Shown here: positions 1 to 3,386 of the stretch, one piece after another
Layout: each line of letters begins with the position of its first letter
Numbering within the stretch: the first letter of the stretch is position 1
Origin: Balneolia bacterium
Lineage (GTDB): Bacteria; Bacteroidota; Rhodothermia; Balneolales; Cyclonatronaceae
Assembly (NCBI GenBank): GCA_003567135.1
Contig: PXAI01000325.1
Location: 1-6,867, forward strand
DNA: 6,867 nucleotides
Reading direction: 5' to 3'
Notes under the pieces: generated by a model
Seen by the model: the letters and a program-made list of their open reading frames with translations, nothing else
What the model was told of the DNA's origin: nothing
The model's database searches: none
Program-made: the position numbers and the translations under genes

Positions 1-65
1 CGCTTGGGATTGACTACCGGAATCCCGAAATGAGCGCCGAAAAAGCGCTGGAGTTTTACCGGTAA
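1..65 (+). CDS. 3' end of an unidentified protein gene (partial)
   Basis: An open frame enters from the left edge (codons in phase with position 3) and ends at TAA 63-65. The visible C-terminus is 20 residues: it begins LGIDYRNPEM and ends ALEFYR. The charged, helix-like ending with codon use similar to the neighbouring genes suggests a real soluble protein terminus, but it is too short for me to assign a family. It runs convergently to the DUF3127 gene, whose stop is 78 bp further on. I do not propose a function. Confidence 0.5.
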   Translation, partial: LGIDYRNPEMSAEKALEFYR

Positions 66-84
66 CGGTTGATCAACATAAAAG

Positions 85-122
85 AGCCGGAAACCCGGGT
101 AAAAATCCCAAAGAATCCGGCT
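85..122. terminator. Weak bidirectional hairpin between convergent genes
   Basis: AGCCGGA (85-91) and TCCGGCT (116-122) form a perfect 7-bp stem, with a 24-nt loop containing CCCGGG and an A-run. It sits exactly between the + strand stop at 65 and the - strand stop at 144, where a shared terminator would be expected. The loop is long and there is no clean T-tract on either side, so this is a positional inference rather than a canonical intrinsic terminator. Confidence 0.3.
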
Positions 123-143
123 TAGAATTCAGCTTCAGACTGA

Positions 144-494
144 TTAGAACGGCAGATCGTCGTCTACATCAAACGGCTCATCAGCGGGGCGTGGCGGCAC
201 CTGTTCGGCCGGAGGCGCATCGCCAAGCGATTCGATTTTCCAGGCTTTCACATCAGTGTACCATCGGCCGTTGTACTCGCGTGATTCCACGTCAAAATGC
301 ACGTTCAGCTCCTGCCCTTCGTTCAGGCGCTCCAGCTCGTTTACCTTATCGCCCCAAAGCGTAACGCAAACTTTCTTGGGGTAACGATCGCCCGTTTCAA
401 GTATAAAATCCTGTTTTTGCCAGGGTCCGTTTCGGCCTTCGCCGCTCATCACATCCAGCTTCTGCTGTAAAGTTCCTCTCATTTCGAGTGACAT
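144..494 (-). CDS. DUF3127 family protein with SSB-like acidic C-terminal tip
   Basis: This 116-residue soluble protein matches the small DUF3127 family, common in Bacteroidota and relatives, whose members look like OB-fold, SSB-type proteins. Family-like stretches are an early beta strand (MRGTLQQKL), WQKQDFILET (residues 25-34), YPKKVCVTLWGDK (38-50), and the well-conserved SREYNGRWYTDVKAWKIE (71-88). A proline/acidic linker (about 91-108) follows and ends in DVDDDLPF. That tip closely resembles the acidic DDDIPF-type tail by which bacterial SSB proteins recruit replication and repair partners. A role at single-stranded nucleic acid is therefore a reasonable inference, but the family has no biochemical function that I can cite. 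The start at 494 has no clear Shine-Dalgarno. A second in-frame ATG at 482 (Met5) lies just before the conserved first strand and is a possible alternative. The gene is on the same strand as the upstream transporter but 230 bp from it, so it is probably transcribed on its own. Confidence 0.87.
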   Translation of the reverse strand: MSLEMRGTLQQKLDVMSGEGRNGPWQKQDFILETGDRYPKKVCVTLWGDKVNELERLNEGQELNVHFDVESREYNGRWYTDVKAWKIESLGDAPPAEQVPPRPADEPFDVDDDLPF

Positions 495-617
495 ACTAAT
501 TCTATTTAGATCAAGTTTTTGTTAACCCCCGAAAGGTAAGATTCTGAACAATAAAATGTGAAGAGAAATTGTGGGGAGATTGTTGATTTCGTAGGGGCGA
601 AATTTGCGGAAATGGGA

Positions 618-652
618 AATTCAGAATTCAAAAATTCAGAATTCAGAATTGG
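618..652. repeat. AATTCAG heptamer tandem array
   Basis: About five units with a 7-bp period: AATTCAG (618), AATTCAA (625), a one-base slip, AATTCAG (633), AATTCAG (640), and a decayed AATTGGC (647). It lies in the 230-bp spacer between the transporter stop and the DUF3127 start. There are no spacers and no coding potential. It shares the 7-bp period, but not the base composition, of the arrays around 2300-3280. The rest of this spacer (495-617, 653-661) shows nothing I can support. Confidence 0.8.
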
Positions 653-661
653 CATCCGCAC

Positions 662-717
662 AAAAGGTAACAAACGCCTTTTCGAAATGATCGCTAAACC
701 CGGAAACAGGTTTTAGC
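662..717 (-). terminator. Two small hairpins just 3' of the transporter gene
   Basis: Immediately downstream of the transporter stop (725), GCTAAACCC (693-701) pairs with GGTTTTAGC (709-717): eight of nine positions match around a 7-nt loop. A second hairpin follows, AAAAGG (662-667) with CCTTTT (677-682) and a 9-nt loop. Neither is followed on the - strand by a strong U-tract. Their position suggests 3'-end formation or protection of the transporter transcript, but this is not a textbook intrinsic terminator. Confidence 0.35.
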
Positions 718-724
718 AAATACC

Positions 725-2224
725 TCACCTGTACGCCTTCGCAATCCTCCGGTTAAACACAATCAGCAACAGCGCTGTTATCCCCCACTGTACGAAGCAT
801 GTGGCTACGGAGTAGGGATCAAACGGATTGAACCAGGAGTCGGGCGAGAATTCTGTGGCGCTGCGGTAGATCCACCAGCCGAGCAGAATGACGACTTCGG
901 CCGGAACCACGTACTTAATTACAAACTCCCACAGGCGGCTGAATCCGCTGAGGTATTCGTTGCCACCGGACAAAATATTGATGGTAAACGCGCGGCTGCC
1001 GTGTTTGATGATAGAAAAAGAGATAAACGCTCCGGAGATCATCAGTCCGAGGCCCCAGACAAAATCCTGGTTAGCAAAGAAGTCCAGATTCATAGAGGAT
1101 GGCAGCCCGAGAATGAAGCCCATCACGCAGACGCCGGTTGTGGCGTAGTAGCGTTTTATGCCGGTATCCACGAAAACTTTGGTGGCAAGCTCAATCATGG
1201 CGATCAGCGAGCTGAAGGCCGCGAATGTGAGCGCAAGGAAAAAGAGCGAGGCAAAAATGCGGCCTCCGGGAATTTCCATAAATAGCTGCGGCATCCAGAT
1301 AAAGGTGAGTCCGGTAGAGGCCGGTCCGGAAGTGCGCATCACTTCAAGGATTTCGGTATGCGACATCGTAGCGCCAAGGATGGCAAATACTGTAGAGAAA
1401 ATGGTGATAGCTGCCCAGAGTGAAACCATGTTGTTTCCGATTCCGGTCTGGAACGCAGTGGTAACGATGCTGTCGTTTTTACGCATATAGGCGCCATACG
1501 TAAGGATGAGTCCCCAGCCGGCACCGGTATCCCAGGCGTTTTGGGTGAGAGCTTCCAGCCAGATCGTCGGCTCGCCAATCACGCTCCAGTCAGGACGAAA
1601 CAGATACGCAATCCCCTCAAAACTGCCGGGTAACATCAGCGCGCGGACTCCTGCCGAAACCAGAATAAGAAGCAGCAGCGGGATCAGGATCATATTCACG
1701 CGCTCGATCATCTTCACCCCTTTCATCACCACAAAACCGGCAAGCGCGATCGCAACAAGGTGAAACACAGACGGCAGCATCGAAGCCTGGAAGCCATCCC
1801 AAACCAGCATCGCCTGATCGGTAGATTCCGGAAGCGGGTTAATCACCGATTCAATGAAATAGAAGATACACCAGCCGGTAACCACGCTGTAGTAGAACAT
1901 AATCGCCGAAGCGACAAACGCGATGAATCCGCCAATCCAGGCAAACTTTTCGCCAATCAGTGAGATCATCGAGCCTACCGTACCGCGGCGCCCGCTGCGA
2001 CCGATAGCGTACTCAGCGATGATCAGCGGAATCGACCAAAGCAGAAGCGAAATAATCCAGGCCAGAAGAAAAACCCCGGCGCCCTCTTCACCGCCATTCT
2101 GCGCGGCAATCCGCGGAAACCGCCAGATATTACCGGTACCGACCGCAATCCCCAAAACGCTGAGAATCAGTCCCCATCGTGACGTAAACCGCTGTAGTGT
2201 ACCTCCGGCCGGTTGTTCGCTCAT
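725..2224 (-). CDS. Sodium-dependent transporter, NSS/SNF family (LeuT fold)
   Basis: This 499-residue integral membrane protein of the neurotransmitter:sodium symporter family is expected to import amino acids or related amines using the Na+ gradient. It has about twelve hydrophobic segments. Helix 1 carries GIAVGTGNIWRFP (25-37) followed by NGG (43-45). By comparison with LeuT, Asn32 corresponds to sodium ligand Asn27, and Arg35 to the outer-gate arginine. The unwound part of helix 6 reads NAWDTGAGWG (229-238) instead of the LeuT-type GQxFFTLS, which marks a distinct bacterial subgroup. Helix 7 has NNMVS (264-268), helix 8 FAAFSS (334-339) with the two Na2-type serines, and helix 10 NQDF (385-388) with the likely gate aspartate. 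A short insertion (EEGAG, 46-50) follows NGG. The start at 2224 is preceded by AGGG with 6-nt spacing, a plausible ribosome site. Substrate cannot be read from sequence. No intact promoter was recognised upstream, where the repeat island begins. Confidence 0.93.
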   Translation of the reverse strand: MSEQPAGGTLQRFTSRWGLILSVLGIAVGTGNIWRFPRIAAQNGGEEGAGVFLLAWIISLLLWSIPLIIAEYAIGRSGRRGTVGSMISLIGEKFAWIGGFIAFVASAIMFYYSVVTGWCIFYFIESVINPLPESTDQAMLVWDGFQASMLPSVFHLVAIALAGFVVMKGVKMIERVNMILIPLLLLILVSAGVRALMLPGSFEGIAYLFRPDWSVIGEPTIWLEALTQNAWDTGAGWGLILTYGAYMRKNDSIVTTAFQTGIGNNMVSLWAAITIFSTVFAILGATMSHTEILEVMRTSGPASTGLTFIWMPQLFMEIPGGRIFASLFFLALTFAAFSSLIAMIELATKVFVDTGIKRYYATTGVCVMGFILGLPSSMNLDFFANQDFVWGLGLMISGAFISFSIIKHGSRAFTINILSGGNEYLSGFSRLWEFVIKYVVPAEVVILLGWWIYRSATEFSPDSWFNPFDPYSVATCFVQWGITALLLIVFNRRIAKAYR

Positions 2225-2308
2225 AAATTACCCTGAATTAAATTAACACTGTTTTAAAGATGTGAAGATTGTGAATCGAAAGGGAATTCGCAAGTTTTTG
2301 GAGTGAGG

Positions 2309-2326
2309 AAGAGTTGCGGGTTTACG
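2309..2326. repeat. Left arm of 15-bp inverted repeat / heptamer pair
   Basis: AAGAGTTGCGGGTTT (2309-2323) is the exact reverse complement of 3266-3280 on the far side of the island. Inside it are two heptamer units, GTTGCGG (2313) and GTTTACG (2320), in the orientation opposite to the arrays on the right. It forms the outer left boundary of the repeat cluster. Confidence 0.75.
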
Positions 2327-2370
2327 ATTGAATATGTATTACGGTCTTTTGATTATTAGGGAATCGGAGA

Positions 2371-2398
2371 GTTGCGCGTTTCGGGTTGCGCGTTTCGC
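2371..2398. repeat. 14-bp direct repeat made of heptamers
   Basis: GTTGCGCGTTTCGG (2371-2384) is followed directly by GTTGCGCGTTTCGC (2385-2398), differing only in the last base. Each 14-mer is itself two heptamers, GTTGCGC and GTTTCG(G/C). These are the reverse-complement form of the GCAACCC/GAAACCC units found at 3128-3278. The preceding bases (GAGA) again give a GAGTTGC boundary, as at 2311. Confidence 0.8.
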
Positions 2399-2432
2399 TG
2401 ATTATTGAATTCAAATATCATCGCCCATTGGT

Positions 2433-2449
2433 GTCATCCCGCAATCGGG
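2433..2449. repeat. Isolated left end of the GTCATCCCGC element
   Basis: These 17 bases are identical to the first 17 bases of the two full copies (2536 and 2869). The flank ATCGCCC (2420-2426) also resembles the flank of the copy at 2869. Similarity stops after the final G, where the sequence passes into a GTTGAA-type array. This is a truncated or solo element end, and it pairs in orientation with the isolated right end at 3179-3191. Confidence 0.75.
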
Positions 2450-2457
2450 TTTTGGAA

Positions 2458-2488
2458 GTTGAATGTTGAAGCGTTGAAAGGTTGAAGG
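2458..2488. repeat. GTTGAA short tandem array
   Basis: Four units begin GTTGAA: 2458 (7 bp), 2465, 2473 and 2481 (8 bp each). They immediately follow the isolated element end and precede a T-run. This is simple-sequence DNA with no spacers, not a CRISPR array. Confidence 0.75.
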
Positions 2489-2535
2489 TTTTTTCGACTG
2501 GAAATACCTAAACCATTTACTCGCGCCCAAAGGCC

Positions 2536-2798
2536 GTCATCCCGCAATCGGGCTCGAAAGACATTCAGGAACAAATGGTTACACGATATGATGCGGCGGC
2601 CTTTGGACGTCCCGACCCTTCGGGAGATCTTCCAGCGTTTCTTTCGGACAAATCTTTTTGAGGCTAAACATCGTAACCTTAAAGGGTATCTACGCTTTTT
2701 TGTGTTGCCATCTTTGAGCTATCACCGACCGAGCCACCCACATCGTTGGAAGATCCCGTATAAATCCTCGCTATCGCGTTAGGATTTTACGGGATGAC
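2536..2798. mobile_element. Palindromic MITE-like element, copy A
   Basis: This is a 263-bp non-coding element. It starts GTCATCCCGCAATCGGG and ends with the inverted form ACGGGATGAC. Its left 55 bp match copy B at 51 positions. Its right arm (2747-2812) matches 3048-3113 at 64 of 66, so the shared block runs about 14 bp past the GATGAC end. An internal inverted pair, ATCTTCCAGCG (2627-2637) and CGTTGGAAGAT (2744-2754), has one mismatch. The right half folds into a hairpin: ATCCCGTA (2753-2760) with TACGGGAT (2788-2795), then AATCCT with AGGATT. Compared with copy B, about 32 extra bases lie near 2591-2622. No transposase is encoded, so the element would be non-autonomous. A palindromic regulatory or REP-type repeat is the alternative reading. 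Confidence 0.7.
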
Positions 2799-2868
2799 AA
2801 ATGGGGCGTTGGGAGATGGATATGATGAATTCCTGCTGAATTACCAAATTACCATCGCCCCCAAAGCT

Positions 2869-3099
2869 GTCATCCCGCAATCGGGCTCGAAAGTAATTCA
2901 GGAACAGTTGGTTACACGATATGCGGGATCTTCCAGCGTTACTATTGGACGGATCTTTTTCAGGCTAAAAATCGCCGCCCTAAATGATACCAACGAATTT
3001 TGGCCCTACTAACTTTGAACTATAAACGATCGCGCCGAAGATTACGCTGGAAGATCCCGTATAAATCCTCGCTATAGCGTTAGGATTTTGCGGGATGAC
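2869..3099. mobile_element. Palindromic MITE-like element, copy B
   Basis: This 231-bp copy of the same element is the less disturbed one. The ends are GTCATCCCGCAA and TTGCGGGATGAC. A perfect 16-bp internal inverted repeat, CGGGATCTTCCAGCGT (2924-2939), pairs with 3044-3059. The octamer ATCCCG(C/T)A or its complement occurs four times in alternating orientation (2872, 2922, 3054, 3089), so each half can fold alone or the whole can fold as one long palindrome. Near the right end, AAATCCT (3063-3069) and AGGATTT (3082-3088) bracket the perfect palindrome CGCTATAGCG (3070-3079). The centre (about 2940-3043) is less conserved than the ends relative to copy A. No open frame is shared between the copies. 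Confidence 0.72.
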
Positions 3100-3127
3100 A
3101 AATGGGGCGTTGGTTGGTGTACTAAAC

Positions 3128-3154
3128 GAACCCGAAACCTGAAACCTGCAACTC
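3128..3154. repeat. GAAACCT/GCAACTC heptamer array
   Basis: The units GAACCC (3128), GAAACCT (3134), GAAACCT (3141) and GCAACTC (3148) have a 7-bp period. The array ends GCAACTCTT, the same ending as the array at 3278, and is inverted relative to the GAGTTGC starts at 2311 and 2369. Confidence 0.75.
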
Positions 3155-3178
3155 TTCTGCATAGCTTCGCTGCGGATG

Positions 3179-3191
3179 TTTGCGGGATGAC
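3179..3191. repeat. Isolated right end of the GTCATCCCGC element
   Basis: TTTGCGGGATGAC matches the right end of copy B (3087-3099) and is preceded by GGATG, as in GGATTTTGCGGG of the full copy. No matching left half is adjacent. The partner in orientation is the solo left end at 2433, so the pair encloses both complete copies. The TTG at 3180 inside it is only an accidental start for the long frame that follows. Confidence 0.7.
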
Positions 3192-3218
3192 GTCGTTGGG
3201 GCTCTTGTAAATCTGTTC

Positions 3219-3280
3219 GAAACCCGCAACCCGGTTCGGAGCGAAGCGAAGAACCCGGCAACCCGAAACCCGCAACTCTT
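3219..3280. repeat. GAAACCC/GCAACCC heptamer array and right arm of the 15-bp inverted repeat
   Basis: The heptamers are GAAACCC (3219), GCAACCC (3226), then an interruption with GCGAA repeated (3241-3250), then GAACCCG (3251), GCAACCC (3258), GAAACCC (3265) and GCAACTC (3272). AAACCCGCAACTCTT (3266-3280) is the exact reverse complement of 2309-2323. Read in the frame of the downstream gene, the array gives low-complexity peptide (RNP-type repeats), so it should not be counted as coding. Confidence 0.8.
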
Positions 3281-3296
3281 CAAACCTCCGATTTTT

Positions 3297-3325
3297 TTGC
3301 AACTGCCTGCCATGATTCATATTAT
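3297..3325 (+). promoter_or_regulatory. Candidate promoter of the DUF2723 gene
   Basis: TTGCAA (3297-3302) and TATTAT (3320-3325) are separated by exactly 17 bp and resemble -35 and -10 boxes. Transcription would then begin near 3332, about 55 nt before the ATG at 3387. An upstream ATG at 3312 falls between the boxes and would not be in the transcript, which supports the 3387 start. Members of the Bacteroidota group often use a different consensus (TTTG / TAnnTTTG), so this match is suggestive only. Confidence 0.35.
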
Positions 3326-3386
3326 ATCAGGCTTATATCCGTTTCGAACCTATCAACCTCAACGCTGGTCTTTTAACCGACTTCAG

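Larger units (their letters stand above)
2225..3386. other. Gene-free repeat island between divergent genes
   Basis: This is about 1.16 kb with no credible protein gene, separating the - strand transporter from the + strand DUF2723 gene. It contains two palindromic MITE-like copies, two isolated element ends, five heptamer-type arrays and, at the right edge, a candidate promoter. Short frames that cross it translate the repeats themselves and change between the two copies. The stretch 2225-2308 is A/T-rich leader DNA of the transporter, in which I see nothing further. TTGAATTCAA (2405-2414) is a perfect 10-bp palindrome without an assigned role. Confidence 0.75.

Noticed and set aside
520..560. 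Bacteroidota-type -7 box (TACCTTTC on the - strand) upstream of the DUF3127 gene
   Set aside because: It has one mismatch to TAnnTTTG, and the nearest TTG is only about 10 bp away, so the spacing is wrong.
888..1490. Several + strand open frames across the transporter gene
   Set aside because: They lie antisense to a well-conserved membrane protein, overlap one another in different frames and show low-complexity charged peptides without family features.
3128..3280. Possible CRISPR array
   Set aside because: The units are 7 bp, contiguous and without unique spacers, and no cas gene is present in the window.
2588..3320. Short open frames on both strands inside the repeat island
   Set aside because: They translate element arms and heptamer arrays, and the frames are not kept between copies A and B.
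2225..3386. tRNA, riboswitch or other known RNA gene in the island
   Set aside because: No tRNA arms, T-loop or known riboswitch core could be seen; the structure present is explained by the inverted repeats.
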